DNA of 64,000 nucleotides, taken from the NCBI RefSeq assembly GCF_028747985.1, contig NZ_CP118108.1, positions 503,001-567,000 on the forward strand, in the 5' to 3' direction. This DNA comes from Paenibacillus urinalis. GTDB taxonomy: Bacteria; Bacillota; Bacilli; Paenibacillales; Paenibacillaceae. The notes under the pieces are model-generated. The model made no database searches. It saw only the letters and a program-made list of their open reading frames with translations, and was not told the origin of the DNA. Of the stretch, positions 1-9,637 are shown piece after piece. Both the position numbers and the translations under genes were made by a program. The number at the start of each line of letters is the position of its first letter. The first letter of the stretch is position 1.

Positions 1-1
1 G

Positions 2-619
2 GGCCGTATCTTCTATGAGGGTTACCGTGCTCAGGACATGTCGATCGCTGAACAGAAAATGATGGAGCTGTCAGAAGCATGTGACGAGCTGCAGGAAGAG
101 ATCAATGAGCTTCGTGAGAAGATCGCAGTACTTAAGAATGAGCGGGTCTGTGTATGTGGACATGTATCTGATCTGGATGCGAATTTCTGTCCGAAATGCG
201 GTCGTCCGTTAACGCCTGCGAATACGGAGACTTATACGAGTCCGGCCAAACCGGAAGCTGCAGCAGCGGAAGAGGTTGTAGCGGAAGAGGAGAAGGAGGA
301 GCTCTTCCCTGATCTGTTGCTGGATGATGATGTGCTGCCACCGGATGAAGAGGACTACGATCTGAAGGATTTCCTCCCGGAAGAGAAGGAAGAGTTTGAC
401 GCGGAGTGGGAACGCAGACGTCAAGAGGAACTGCAGCGGGAGCGAGAGAGACAGCAGGAGCTGGACGAGCGAATCCGTTACTGGAAAGAGAACAATGAGC
501 ACGTGGAAGCACCTGTCAAAACAGAGGTGCCGAGAGATAGTGTCAAATGTCAAATTTGCGCCTCCGAGCTGCCAAAAGGATCGAAATGGTGTCCGCATTG
601 TGGTGCAGAGCAGATCTAA
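2..619 (+). CDS. zinc-ribbon, coiled-coil protein (5' end outside window)
   Basis: The frame is open from base 2 and runs through the first internal ATG (38), which has no ribosome binding site, so the true start probably lies upstream; 205 residues are visible. Order: a coiled-coil-like helix rich in Glu, Gln and Leu; a first zinc ribbon (C-x-C-G followed by FCPKCG); a long acidic linker full of Glu and Asp; a charged RE/QE-rich helix; and a C-terminal second ribbon (CQIC and WCPHCG). The protein looks cytosolic and soluble. Paired zinc ribbons at the ends of a coiled coil suggest a scaffold or protein/nucleic-acid adaptor, but no specific function is known to me. The next gene begins 47 bases downstream and may be co-transcribed. 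Confidence 0.75.
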   Translation, partial: GRIFYEGYRAQDMSIAEQKMMELSEACDELQEEINELREKIAVLKNERVCVCGHVSDLDANFCPKCGRPLTPANTETYTSPAKPEAAAAEEVVAEEEKEELFPDLLLDDDVLPPDEEDYDLKDFLPEEKEEFDAEWERRRQEELQRERERQQELDERIRYWKENNEHVEAPVKTEVPRDSVKCQICASELPKGSKWCPHCGAEQI

Positions 620-666
620 CTACAAGGTACGCATAGGTTCCTTAACAGCATGGGAGGACAGTGACG

Positions 667-1452
667 ATGGAGCAGCTGCTTGCGCACCTTAAGAATCTGG
701 GCTTTACAGAGATGGAATCCAAAATTATGGTTGATCTGTCCCGCCAGGGGGCTTCATCAGGGTATGAGGTAGCTAAGCGTCTTGGCGCTTCACGCTCGAA
801 TATATATGCGATGCTCCAGCGCTTGAATGCAGAAGGCTATCTTCATTGCAGCAAGGGGGAGCCGGCGAGATACAGCATGCTTACACCGGAAGAGCTGACC
901 AGCAAGATTTCGGACAATGTGAGACAGTCGCTTCATTTTGTTGAGAGATCCATGCCAAGACATCATCCGGGATCTCCAGGCTTCTATAACATGGAGGGAG
1001 ACCGCCAGGTGCTGGACACTTTATTGGTCCGGGTTGCTCAGGCAGAGAAGGAGATCGTCATTGATATGTGTCCAGAGGAGGCGGCTCTGTTCCATGAGGA
1101 GCTGAGAGCTGCAGAGGAACGGGGGGTTAGGCTGCTCTGGTCTTACGATGCCGATTCGGGGGAGCAGTATTCCATGCTCCCATGGGATCCCTTTGAGCCC
1201 TCGGCCGAGTTATGCGGACGGAAGTTTTCTTTTGTCATTGACCGGCAATGGTGCATGCTGGGACTTCGAGGGGAAGAATGCATTACACAGGCTCTCGTCA
1301 CGGAGCATCCGTTGATGGTCAAGCTGCTGCTGGAGTATTTTGCGCAGGAATTGATTTTGTACGAATTAGAGGAAGATATGGGAGAGGAGCTGGTGAGACG
1401 TTATGGCCGGCGCTTCGAGCATATGATGAACAAATATGTTGTAGAGAGGTAA
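667..1452 (+). CDS. TrmB-family transcriptional regulator
   Basis: 261 residues. The N-terminal ~70 residues form a TrmB-type winged helix (LKNLGFTEMESKIMVDL, then SGYEVAKRLGASRSNIYAMLQRL, then GYL). The remainder resembles the TrmB effector part: a helical linker followed by a region starting near VLDTLLVRVAQAEKEIVIDM, as in PLD-like sugar-sensing domains. ATG 667 is preferred over GTG 661 because GGAGG lies about 9 bases before the ATG but only 3 before the GTG. TrmB proteins usually control sugar or central metabolism; no obvious target lies next to it. The effector is unknown. A strong terminator follows. Confidence 0.75.
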   Translation: MEQLLAHLKNLGFTEMESKIMVDLSRQGASSGYEVAKRLGASRSNIYAMLQRLNAEGYLHCSKGEPARYSMLTPEELTSKISDNVRQSLHFVERSMPRHHPGSPGFYNMEGDRQVLDTLLVRVAQAEKEIVIDMCPEEAALFHEELRAAEERGVRLLWSYDADSGEQYSMLPWDPFEPSAELCGRKFSFVIDRQWCMLGLRGEECITQALVTEHPLMVKLLLEYFAQELILYELEEDMGEELVRRYGRRFEHMMNKYVVER

Positions 1453-1474
1453 CACTGTACTGTATGTAGGTTAC

Positions 1475-1534
1475 AGGTTCTCTGCCCGCAGATGGTTTGC
1501 CTTGGTGCAGCATCGCGGCAGAGAACCTTTTTTT
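1475..1534 (+). terminator. intrinsic terminator after the TrmB-like gene
   Basis: The arms AGGTTCTCTGCC and GGCAGAGAACCT pair perfectly and are followed by a run of seven T. It ends the rightward unit before the convergent Nudix gene. Confidence 0.85.
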
Positions 1535-1546
1535 ATGTCTCCGCAT

Positions 1547-2179
1547 CTATAGCTGTTGTAACTTTTGGAAGGCAGAAACGTAATAGGAATAAGGGCGGGC
1601 AACAAATTGCGCAGGACAAATTGTCTCTGTAACCTTGGCGTAATGGCCGTCTTCTTCATGATAGAGGATGCCGGTTGCTGTCATGTCGCTTGGACCGCCG
1701 AGGAACATATGAAGCATCTGCGTAAGATCTGCTTCATATAATCCCGCAACCTCACTGGCTTGCAGCTTGTATTCTGTCAGCTCCCATGAACTAAGATAGC
1801 CGAATACATGGCTGATCTCACGATCGATGAAGGAGACACCTGATATTTCGCCTCTCATTTCTTCGGTTATTTCAAACAGAGGGGTAAGCTGATCAAAATC
1901 GGTACGAAGGCCAAGCTCTTCTTCAAGCTCTCTGGCCGCCTCCCGAATGGTTTCTCCAGCTGTGAGATGGCCTGCAGCCGTGATGTCATAACAGGAGGGA
2001 AAGGTATCCTTGCTGCTCGTCCGCTTCTGGAACAGAACCCTTCTACCTTGAGGGGTGTCCCGCACCAGCCAGCAGTGAAAGGATTTATGCCAGTGGCCTT
2101 CGCGGTGAACCTCAGAACGCGGTGCTGTACCGATGTGTGCACCAGATGGATCGTATATATCAAACTGCTCTTCACTCAT
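1547..2179 (-). CDS. Nudix hydrolase (IPP-isomerase-like subfamily)
   Basis: 210 residues from the ATG at 2179, chosen because GGAGGT lies 8 bases upstream; an earlier in-frame ATG at 2215 lacks a site. The Nudix box is complete: GHLTAGET, then REAARELEEELGL, fitting Gx5Ex7REUxEExGU. The N-terminus (FDIYDPSGAHIGTAPRSEVHREGHWHKSFHCWLV) matches the YfcD/IDI-like Nudix group, which hydrolyses nucleoside-diphosphate-linked compounds; the substrate cannot be read from sequence. It is a cytosolic Mg-dependent enzyme and is transcribed alone, convergent with the TrmB-like gene. Confidence 0.82.
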   Translation of the reverse strand: MSEEQFDIYDPSGAHIGTAPRSEVHREGHWHKSFHCWLVRDTPQGRRVLFQKRTSSKDTFPSCYDITAAGHLTAGETIREAARELEEELGLRTDFDQLTPLFEITEEMRGEISGVSFIDREISHVFGYLSSWELTEYKLQASEVAGLYEADLTQMLHMFLGGPSDMTATGILYHEEDGHYAKVTETICPAQFVARPYSYYVSAFQKLQQL

Positions 2180-2344
2180 GTCGGTTGACCTCCAGAGATG
2201 TGATATAACATACAATGCGATGATCTTATGTCAGCATCATTACATCTTTTTCAGGGGAATATAATTACAATATGGGTAGAGCGCTATAAGTACATACTGT
2301 TGCTTATGTATGATTGATGAGATAGAGAAGGGAGTATGAGAACC

Positions 2345-2632
2345 ATGGAATGCATTGTAAAATTTCAAGTGATCTACAAAAATGATGAGCCTAAACCGTT
2401 AAGAGGGCTTCTGCTCATGGATAATAATACGCCTCCCGGTCCAGAGCAGCTTATCCCGATGTTCAAACGCTTGGGTTATGAAGTGGTTACCGAGAATCCC
2501 GACGACCTGACCTTCAAGCCAGTGAATCCTGGCGCAGATTACATCAGACTTCGTGTGACCGAGCTTGATACAGGTCAAGAAGTCTACAGGGAAGATGCGA
2601 ACCTGCGCAGAATTCTGGAGAATCTTCTCTAG
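2345..2632 (+). CDS. conserved hypothetical small protein
   Basis: 95 residues, starting at ATG 2345, which has GAAGGGAG about 10 bases upstream; ATG 2336 sits too close to that site. It has no membrane segment and no signal peptide. The sequence is a mixed alpha/beta pattern ([10 protein letters not shown] ... [12 protein letters not shown] ... YIRLRVTEL). I do not recognise a family. Its stop overlaps the end of the convergent mscL gene by 4 bases, so neither gene has a separate terminator there. Confidence 0.6.
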   Translation: MECIVKFQVIYKNDEPKPLRGLLLMDNNTPPGPEQLIPMFKRLGYEVVTENPDDLTFKPVNPGADYIRLRVTELDTGQEVYREDANLRRILENLL

Positions 2633-3114
2633 GAAGATCTCTCCACTTCCAGCACAGAGGTGCAGTGAGCACAGCGCGTAGCGGCAAGCGGGATGTCCGA
2701 GAGACAGTAAGGACAGGCCTTCGTTGTCGGCTCCGGCTGTGCGGGCTCCTCTTTTTTGCGCTTCAGCCGATTAATCCCTTTGATGAACAGGAAGATACAG
2801 AATGCCACGATCAGAAAGTCCAGTACGACATTGATAAATTGTCCATACTTCAGCACTGGGATGGCGTCTGCCTCAGCCATGGCGAGTGTCGTGTACTTGC
2901 TGCCTTCTGAGGTCAGTACTCCTCGCTCCAGCGGAATGAACAATTGCTCGAAGCTCTTGTTCCCCATCAGAAGTCCGATTGGCGGCATGAGAATGTCATT
3001 AACGAACGAGGTTACGATTTTGCCAAATGCTCCTCCGATAATGACCCCGACGGCCAGATCAATGACGTTGCCGCGAACGGCAAACTCCTTGAATTCATTT
3101 AATATTTTCTTCAT
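2629..3114 (-). CDS. mscL: large-conductance mechanosensitive channel with C-terminal zinc ribbon
   Basis: 161 residues from ATG 3114, which has AGGAGAG upstream; the frame runs open upstream to 3171 without a site. The MscL core is clear: an N-terminal amphipathic helix ([34 protein letters not shown]), the TM1 pore helix with [11 protein letters not shown], a periplasmic-side loop, and TM2 ([18 protein letters not shown]). The tail then departs from the usual ~130-150 residue family: after [15 protein letters not shown] comes ACPYC and TRCAHC, a four-cysteine zinc ribbon at the cytoplasmic C-terminus, where the helical bundle normally sits. The channel releases solutes on hypo-osmotic shock. 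Confidence 0.93.
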   Translation of the reverse strand: MKKILNEFKEFAVRGNVIDLAVGVIIGGAFGKIVTSFVNDILMPPIGLLMGNKSFEQLFIPLERGVLTSEGSKYTTLAMAEADAIPVLKYGQFINVVLDFLIVAFCIFLFIKGINRLKRKKEEPAQPEPTTKACPYCLSDIPLAATRCAHCTSVLEVERSS

Positions 3115-3341
3115 ATCAACTCTCCTAACCTGTGCTCTATATACCGTCAGAGCAAGAACCTTCCCCTCCATTTAAACATTAGGCTTGGCCCTTTGAAAAG
3201 ATCTTTGGAAAAGTTTCTTGAAAATAACACTTTATTTTGCAACATTAATTCGTTATACTTCTAACATTGTTCTAACATAGGCGAGGGAGTATGGAATAAT
3301 GTGATTTGCTCCTTTGCTCATGTCGTAAAATTTACAATTAA

Positions 3342-3406
3342 CTCGTATATGTGCTGGAATGGGCCGGCATGTCTCTACCCGATCACCGGAATGATTGGAC
3401 TACGGG
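3342..3406 (+). promoter_or_regulatory. purine (guanine-class) riboswitch aptamer
   Basis: P1 pairs CTCGTA (3342-3347) with TACGGG (3401-3406). P2 is TGCTGG/CCGGCA and P3 is CCGATC/GATTGG, with the conserved three-way junction elements TAT, GTCTCTACC and GGACTACG. The specificity base in GACTAC is C, the guanine/xanthine class; adenine aptamers carry U there. It lies about 210 bases upstream of xpt, the usual gene for this class. A run of seven T at 3521-3527 probably marks the expression platform. Confidence 0.93.
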
Positions 3407-3583
3407 AGGAATATGAAGAATGCAACAAAATTTGAAGGCCTCTGCTATACTGCTGCATGTGAGCTCGAAATTCTTTACTGCATCTTTATTCTAACCAGTA
3501 CCTGTTCTAATCCATCCGTGTTTTTTTCGGCGGTTGATTTGGAATGGGTTATTTGCATTTTGCCGGATCAGGCTCAAATTTAA

Positions 3584-4200
<617 letters not shown>

Positions 4201-4201
<1 letters not shown>

Positions 4202-5547
4202 TGTCACGTGAACGTATATTTAACCGTAATCGTCACCCTTTAAAAACATTTTCACTTGGCATTCAGCACGTCTTGGCCATGTATGCGGGAGCTGTCATCG
4301 TTCCGCTGATTGTCGGTGGACCAAGTGGTCTGAATCTGCCGCCGGATCAAATCACGTATCTGATCGCGATTGACCTGCTGGCCTGTGGTCTGGCCACACT
4401 GCTGCAAGTATGGGGCGGCAAATATTTTGGTATCGGTCTTCCGGTAATGCTTGGCTGCGCCTTCCAGGCCGTTTCTCCAATGATTCTGATCGGTAATCAA
4501 TATGGTGTGAGCGCCATTTATGGTGCGATTATCGCCTCTGGTCTGTTCGTCATGATCTTTGGCGGCTTGTTCGGGAAGCTGATTCGTTTCTTCCCGCCGG
4601 TCGTTACAGGCTCGGTCGTTACGATTATTGGTCTTACGCTCATTCCGGTTGCGCTAAACGATCTTGGCGGCGGTAATGGAGCGGCGGATTTCGGTGATCC
4701 TGTGAACCTTCTGCTGGGCTTCGGTGTATTGTTATTCATCATTATCTTAAACCGTTTAACAAAGGGGTTTATCCAGTCGATTTCGATCCTGCTCGGTCTG
4801 GTGGCCGGGACTCTGGTTGCCGGGCTGTTCTTCGGTAAAGTGGACTTATCTCCTATGCTTGAAGCAAGCTGGTTCCGTGCACCTGAACCGTTCCATTTTG
4901 GGACGCCTACCTTTAACCTGTCTGCTATTCTGACGATGATTCTGGTTGCGATTGTCAGTATCGCAGAGTCGACAGGGGTATTTATGGCTCTGGGTAAAAT
5001 TTTGAACAAAGAAATTGATTCTAAGGACCTGTCCAGAGGATACAGAGCAGAAGGGCTTGCCATTGTGGTTGGGGGGATCTTTAACTCCTTCCCGTATACA
5101 ACATACTCCCAGAACGTAGGTTTGCTGCAAATGAGCCGCGTGAAGACACGGGACGTTATTGCTGTGGCCGGTCTGCTGCTCATTCTGATCGGATTCGTTC
5201 CCAAGATTGCAGCAACAGCTCAGATGATTCCTCCTGCCGTGCTTGGCGGCGCTACTGTAGCCCTGTTTGGGATGGTCGTCTCCTCTGGTATCCGGATGCT
5301 GGCTGATCAGGTAGACTTTAACCGTTACGAGAACCTGCTTATTATTGCGGTGTCCGTAGGGATGGGTCTCGGCGTCACGGTTGTACCAAACCTGTTCTCA
5401 CAGCTTCCTTCCGAGATCGGTATTTTGCTGAATAACGGAATTGTGGTCGGCAGCTTTACTGCGATATTGCTGAACCTGATCTTTAATGGATTGGGTCCCA
5501 AACCGCAGAAAAAGGCTGAGCCGGACACGACAACGGAATCGGTCTAA
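4201..5547 (+). CDS. pbuX: xanthine permease (NCS2 family)
   Basis: 448 residues with many hydrophobic helices, the normal size for nucleobase:cation symporter 2 proteins. Family marks are SLGIQHVLAMYAGAVIVPLIVGG at the N-terminus, the QVWGGKYFGIGLPVMLGCAFQAVSPM segment, and AESTGVFMALG, the signature-motif region. It imports xanthine across the cytoplasmic membrane to feed Xpt. It starts inside the xpt stop codon and is followed by a strong terminator, so xpt-pbuX is a two-gene riboswitch-controlled operon. Confidence 0.94.
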
Positions 5548-5564
5548 TCTTCTATCATAAATAT

Positions 5565-5604
5565 AGCCGCTGGTTATCCTGCTTAGGATCATCAGCGGTT
5601 TTTT
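5565..5604 (+). terminator. terminator after pbuX
   Basis: GCCGCTG pairs with CAGCGGT around an inner ATCCT/AGGAT stem, followed by TTTTTT. It ends the xpt-pbuX operon. Confidence 0.85.
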
Positions 5605-5676
5605 GTGTGTTATGAAGCTGCTGGGGGCAGGCAGGCGGCAAAGTATAAGCACCAGTTGCTCTGCTTATAAGGGGGA

Positions 5677-6015
5677 TTACAGCTTGCGCATCTGCTTCTC
5701 TGCAAGATCGCCTACTAGAGGAAGCTTGAGCCATTTCCCTTGCAGAGTTGCCGCCAGCATAATCACCCATATCGCCACACCAAGCAGTGACAGCAGCGAA
5801 GCAAGCAGGGGGCCAAGCAAAGGGATCAAGCCGCTGAGTACATGACCGACGACAATAGCTCCGAAGGCAAACAGGGATTGAAGTGCATGAAACATAACGA
5901 AACGGCTCCGCTTCTCAAGCGCAAGCAGCAATATGGCTCCGATAAAACCGAAGAAGTAGCACAGTGCACCTGCAATGTTCTCATCAAGACCGGTCGATGA
6001 TTTGAATGGGGACAT
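5677..6015 (-). CDS. DUF4870 (Tic20-like) small membrane protein
   Basis: 112 residues. ATG 6015 is chosen because AAAGGAGGAGG lies just upstream; the in-frame ATG at 6039 precedes that site. Features: a short polar N-terminus (MSPFKSSTGLDENIAGALCYFFGFIGAILLLALEKRSRFVMFHALQS), then two further hydrophobic helices and a basic end. The pattern of an AGALCYFFGFI helix, then RFVMFHALQS, matches DUF4870/Tic20-like proteins, which are integral membrane proteins of unknown role. Transcribed alone. Confidence 0.75.
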   Translation of the reverse strand: MSPFKSSTGLDENIAGALCYFFGFIGAILLLALEKRSRFVMFHALQSLFAFGAIVVGHVLSGLIPLLGPLLASLLSLLGVAIWVIMLAATLQGKWLKLPLVGDLAEKQMRKL

Positions 6016-6093
6016 CAAGTATCCTCCTCCTTTGTCCATCTCTCTTTAAGCATCATATGAGAGAGAGGCGTGGAGTTGAACAACCATCTAAAT

Positions 6094-6130
6094 AAAAAAA
6101 TATCACTCTTCCATGAAGGAACAGTGATAT
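6094..6130 (-). terminator. leftward terminator for the 92-residue hypothetical gene
   Basis: Read on the minus strand, ATATCACTGTTCC pairs with GGAAGAGTGATAT (one mismatch) and is followed by TTTTTTT. It lies just beyond the stop at 6147. Confidence 0.75.
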
Positions 6131-6146
6131 GTGTTCTCTAACTCTG

Positions 6147-6425
6147 TCAGCTCCCGCCCTGAAATTGACGCCGCGGGCTTGTTATTTTGCCTTTTTTATT
6201 CTCATCATCCTCTTTGGGAACGAGGCGCTCGTCTGTTCTGCCTTCATGATGATTCTCAAACGCAAACTCCGTCAGCTCCCATTCCGTGGCTCCATGAATC
6301 GGGTCCGGCGGAAAATGCTGTCCTCTGTGCAGATGCTCCGTCAGCCCCCGCTCATTGGTATATACACCATCTACCTCAACCTTTTCCCGCGTAATCGGGA
6401 GCATGTCCTTATCCTTGCTGCTCAT
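6147..6425 (-). CDS. hypothetical small hydrophilic protein
   Basis: 92 residues; ATG 6425 has AAGGAGG about 9 bases upstream. There is no signal peptide or membrane helix. The first half (VDGVYTNERGLTEHLHRGQHFPPDPIHGATEWELTEF) is compact, and faintly resembles the short YjzC-type pattern of a Gly-x-Tyr start followed by LxxGxxFPP. The second half is charged (NHHEGRTDERLVPKEDDENKKGK) and probably disordered. Function unknown. A good ribosome binding site and a dedicated terminator support it as a real gene. Confidence 0.6.
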   Translation of the reverse strand: MSSKDKDMLPITREKVEVDGVYTNERGLTEHLHRGQHFPPDPIHGATEWELTEFAFENHHEGRTDERLVPKEDDENKKGKITSPRRQFQGGS

Positions 6426-6916
6426 ATGTGGAGCCTCCTTGAACTTATTTTATTACATGAAATCAATGGATCTTAGGGAGTGCAGCAGCTTATACAAGCG
6501 GCTTTAAGCTCTCACTTCAGTAGGATAGGTTCTCCGTTTCGGCGCATAACTATCCGTGTTCACGGCATAATAAAGGTATGTAAATGATTGGTATTCACAT
6601 CATAGGACTGAATCCGGAGCAAGCATTTGCCGATACATTATATATAGAAAATGGTATTCAGCATTTGATTTGTATTTTACAAAATTGATATTTCTGGAAA
6701 GCTGTACGCAAGCTTTGAATATGATACAATAGAAGTGTGGTTCAAAAAGAATCATTTCGGGTATTTATAATGTCAGGTACCTGTTTAAGTCAGGGATTCC
6801 CGGCCTGAAGCTAATTACAGCTGCACACACTTCTTCATGGTATCACTTAGATCTTTTTTTTCTACGGATTCTCTAAACGGAGCATTTACTTTTGAACGTT
6901 TTGGGAGGGAGTTATC
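6426..6916. other. 491-base intergenic stretch
   Basis: Separates the leftward hypothetical gene from the rightward 62-residue gene and is AT-rich. A TACAAT box at 6725-6730 could be a -10 element, but no good -35 lies 16-18 bases before it. A 34-codon frame (6584-6688, MIGIHIIGLNPEQAF...) has a weak AAAGGT site; I cannot tell whether it is translated. I see no repeat or strong hairpin. Confidence 0.4.
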
Positions 6917-7105
6917 ATGGCAACAAAAGGTCATAATGAGGTCAAAGAAAGTTTACGAGAAATGACTCGGATTTTCAGGCCGAAGGATCCTAAAAAATTC
7001 GTGAAGGAGTATGTGAAAAAATACCGGATAACAGGAGGGTACGAAGAGGAGCTTACACTCGTCGTCGAGCGTGAACTGACAAGACTGAATTCCTCAGTCT
7101 CCTGA
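6917..7105 (+). CDS. hypothetical 62-residue protein
   Basis: Begins at ATG 6917 with GGGAGGGAG upstream. It is a basic, charged protein with a repeated helix pattern (HNEVKESLREMTRIFRPKDPKKFVKEYVKKYRITGGYEEELTLVVERELTRL) and no membrane segment. It may be a small nucleic-acid- or protein-binding factor, but I recognise no family. A terminator lies between it and the aminopeptidase gene, so it is likely monocistronic. Confidence 0.6.
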   Translation: MATKGHNEVKESLREMTRIFRPKDPKKFVKEYVKKYRITGGYEEELTLVVERELTRLNSSVS

Positions 7106-7167
7106 TTCTTCAATTTTGCGTCACTACTGTAATCAAGCATCTGAATATACTGTTCTTATTTGAATAG

Positions 7168-7212
7168 AACCGCCCGCCTGTGAATGGAATGCAGGAGAGG
7201 CGGTTTTTTTTG
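7168..7212 (+). terminator. terminator upstream of the aminopeptidase gene
   Basis: AACCGCC (7168-7174) pairs with GGCGGTT (7199-7205), followed by a run of T. Confidence 0.7.
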
Positions 7213-7269
7213 CGCGTGAGCATGCATATACATAGAGTTAGCGCCACTACGGGAAGGGGCTGACCTGAG

Positions 7270-8019
7270 ATGTCTGTGATCCTGAAGACAAAAGAGGAAA
7301 TCGGGTACATGCGGGAGGCAGGGAGGATCCTGAAGGCTTGTCACCGAAGGATTGAATCCATGCTTACGCCAGGAATAACAACCGAAGCGATCGATAACTT
7401 TGTTGAGGACTTCCTTGCCGAACAGGGTGCAACTCCGGAACAGAAGGGGTATAAAGGCTATCCCTATGCGATATGCGCATCAGTGAATGAAATTGTATGT
7501 CACGGCTTCCCTTCCGATACAGCTCTAGTCAATGGAGATGTAGTAACCATTGATATGGTGGTCAACAAGGATGGCTGGCTGGCCGATTCTGCATGGACTT
7601 ATGCGGTTGGAAAGACCGATGCCAAGACCGCGAGATTTATGAAACGGACGGAAAAGGCAATGCATCAGGGGATTGCGCAAGCGCTGCCGGGGAAGACGGT
7701 AGGTGACATCGGTTACGCAATTGAAAAATGCGTGAAGCCGTGGCGCTACGGGATCGTCAAGCCGCTGGTTGGACATGGCATTGGCCGCATCATGCATGAG
7801 CAGCCGGACATTTTCCCTTATGGCAAGCCCGGTCAAGGCATCCGGCTTGAAGAGGGGATGGTTATCACGGTAGAGCCTGTTCTAACCATGGGGCCGACGG
7901 GTGCCGTCTACTGGGAAGATGACGGCTGGACGATCCGTTCTGCGGATGGCAGCATCGGAGCCCAGTATGAGCATACGGTAGCCATTACAAAGGATGGCCC
8001 TCTCCTGCTAACCGTTTGA
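7270..8019 (+). CDS. map: methionine aminopeptidase, type I
   Basis: 249 residues, the usual type I length. All five metal ligands are visible: Asp in VTIDMVV, Asp in ADSAWTY, His in VGHGIGR, Glu in TVEPVL and Glu in QYEHTVA. Type I enzymes remove the initiator Met from nascent proteins in the cytosol, using two divalent metals. It is a stand-alone gene outside the ribosomal-protein operon, where Bacillales keep their main map, so it is most like the second copy known in B. subtilis as YflG; that assignment is an inference. Confidence 0.9.
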   Translation: MSVILKTKEEIGYMREAGRILKACHRRIESMLTPGITTEAIDNFVEDFLAEQGATPEQKGYKGYPYAICASVNEIVCHGFPSDTALVNGDVVTIDMVVNKDGWLADSAWTYAVGKTDAKTARFMKRTEKAMHQGIAQALPGKTVGDIGYAIEKCVKPWRYGIVKPLVGHGIGRIMHEQPDIFPYGKPGQGIRLEEGMVITVEPVLTMGPTGAVYWEDDGWTIRSADGSIGAQYEHTVAITKDGPLLLTV

Positions 8020-8088
8020 GTTGAAATAAAAGCTGGTTCTGACTAGTAATCATGTAAATTTTTTTGAAAGTGCTTCTGGCTACTTTGT

Positions 8089-8120
8089 AACCCGCTTCTG
8101 CATAGGATCGGGTTTTCTTT
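8089..8120 (+). terminator. probable terminator after map
   Basis: AACCCG (8089-8094) and CGGGTT (8109-8114) form a short stem followed by TTCTTTT. The stem is only six pairs, so confidence is moderate. Confidence 0.5.
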
Positions 8121-8411
8121 TGTGGTAAATGATGGATGAAATTAGAAATGAGATGGCATTTCATGTGCTGAGATAGCAAAAAAGAGAGATGCATTCTATA
8201 AATAGATTGCTAGAGTTGCCAGCAATTTATTTGCACTATACTACATAAATCAGCAAACCGCGGAACTTGCTCGAAAGCTCCCGTATTATCCGTAATTTGG
8301 AAGAAAACAATGAATTATTGCTCTGTTATTCAGTCGTGAAATCGTTAACAAACATAATAATGGCGCGGTTTTTGAGACTTTTTGAACAATTTGTGAACAT
8401 GTGTCTAAAGA

Positions 8412-8440
8412 TTGACAAAAACAGGGGGTCGACTTATATT
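8412..8440 (+). promoter_or_regulatory. sigma-A promoter of the cta operon
   Basis: TTGACA (8412-8417) and TATATT (8435-8440) are separated by 17 bases, a near-consensus vegetative promoter about 120 bases before ctaC. Confidence 0.65.
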
Positions 8441-8558
8441 TAATAAGTGATTGTATTAATTTACAGGATTACAACAAAGGTACTAGAGCAGGTAGAATAC
8501 TCGCTTTTTGGAACCAGATGGTAATCAGCGAAATTGGGAAAAGTGGGGTAGATAGGTG

Positions 8559-9620
8559 ATGAAAAGGTGGCGGCACGGAAAAAGAATCCTCCCATTGCTG
8601 GCAGCATTCTCATTGTTATTGTCCGCTTGCGGCCGTGAGGATTTGTCTGTATTGAGACCGCAGGGTCCCGTAGCACAAGGGCAGCTTGATCTAATGAAGC
8701 TTGCCATAACGATCATGGTCGTCGTACTCCTTGTGGTGTTTGCGATTGCGGCCTTTGTATTGATCAAGTTCCGGCGCAGGCCAGGACAGAATGAAATTCC
8801 TGAACAGGTGGAAGGTAATCACAAGCTGGAGATTATATGGACCGTTATTCCTCTCGTGCTTGTCATTATACTGGCTGTTCCAACCGTTCAGCAGCTCTCC
8901 GCTTTAGGCAAAGACTACACCAAAGACGAAAACGCCCTTCAGGTTAAAGTGACCGCTCACCAGTACTGGTGGGAATTCAGCTATCCTGATCTCGGTGTGA
9001 CGACCGCACAAGACCTCATCATTCCAACCGATAAGACGATTTCATTTGTACTTGAAAGTAATGATGTAATTCACTCCTTCTGGGTACCGTCCCTGGCGGG
9101 CAAGATTGACACGAACTTCGACGGAACCTTGAACAAATTCCATTTCTCTGCACCGAATGAAGGCGTTTACCGCGGGAAGTGTGCTGAGCTGTGCGGACCA
9201 TCCCATGCATATATGGAATTCAAGGTTAAGGCTGTCAGCCAAGAAGAATTTGATAATTGGGTGACTGCGATGCAGGCGCCGGCTGTTCTGCCTGAAGATG
9301 AGCAGCTTGCTGAGAAATTCAAGTCTGCTTGCCTGAGCTGCCATGCTGTGGGCGATCAAGGCGGTCCTCTAGGTCCGAACCTTACTGGGATCGGCGGCAG
9401 GGAATCCATCGCGAGCATGCTTCTGAATGAACGTGAAGGTCAGGAGGGTGCACCTGTAGAGGAGAACCTCAAAGAATGGCTTCATGATCCGCAGGCTGTC
9501 AAACCGGGCAATGAGATGCCGTCTCCGGCAGAACTTGGACTGACCACGGAAGAGGTCGATGCTATAGCCGAGTATTTGGCCGATTACAAGCTGGATTATG
9601 AAACGAACAGTGCGGATTGA
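8559..9620 (+). CDS. ctaC: cytochrome c oxidase subunit II (caa3 type)
   Basis: 353 residues from ATG 8559 (GTG 8556 is equally in frame). The signal peptide ends in a lipobox with Cys24 (LLLSAC), so it is a membrane-anchored lipoprotein. Two TM helices follow, then the cupredoxin domain with the CuA ligands: His in DVIHSFW, then CAELCGPSHAYM. Past residue ~250 comes a fused cytochrome c domain with the heme motif CLSCH and a Met ligand likely in GNEMPSP. This is the caa3 architecture, in which subunit II itself passes electrons from cytochrome c to the oxidase. It heads the cta operon. Confidence 0.95.
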   Translation: MKRWRHGKRILPLLAAFSLLLSACGREDLSVLRPQGPVAQGQLDLMKLAITIMVVVLLVVFAIAAFVLIKFRRRPGQNEIPEQVEGNHKLEIIWTVIPLVLVIILAVPTVQQLSALGKDYTKDENALQVKVTAHQYWWEFSYPDLGVTTAQDLIIPTDKTISFVLESNDVIHSFWVPSLAGKIDTNFDGTLNKFHFSAPNEGVYRGKCAELCGPSHAYMEFKVKAVSQEEFDNWVTAMQAPAVLPEDEQLAEKFKSACLSCHAVGDQGGPLGPNLTGIGGRESIASMLLNEREGQEGAPVEENLKEWLHDPQAVKPGNEMPSPAELGLTTEEVDAIAEYLADYKLDYETNSAD

Positions 9621-9637
9621 GAAGGAGGTACTTGAAC

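Larger units (their letters stand above)
8020..8558. other. 539-base intergenic region before the oxidase operon
   Basis: Holds the map terminator near its left end and the ctaC promoter at 8412-8440. The AT-rich middle (about 8200-8400) shows no convincing ORF, repeat or hairpin. Confidence 0.5.

Noticed and set aside
3395..3583. 62-residue frame upstream of xpt
   Set aside because: It overlaps the riboswitch aptamer and platform and has no ribosome binding site of its own.
4518..5204. 228-residue minus-strand frame inside pbuX
   Set aside because: Shadow of a clear NCS2 permease.
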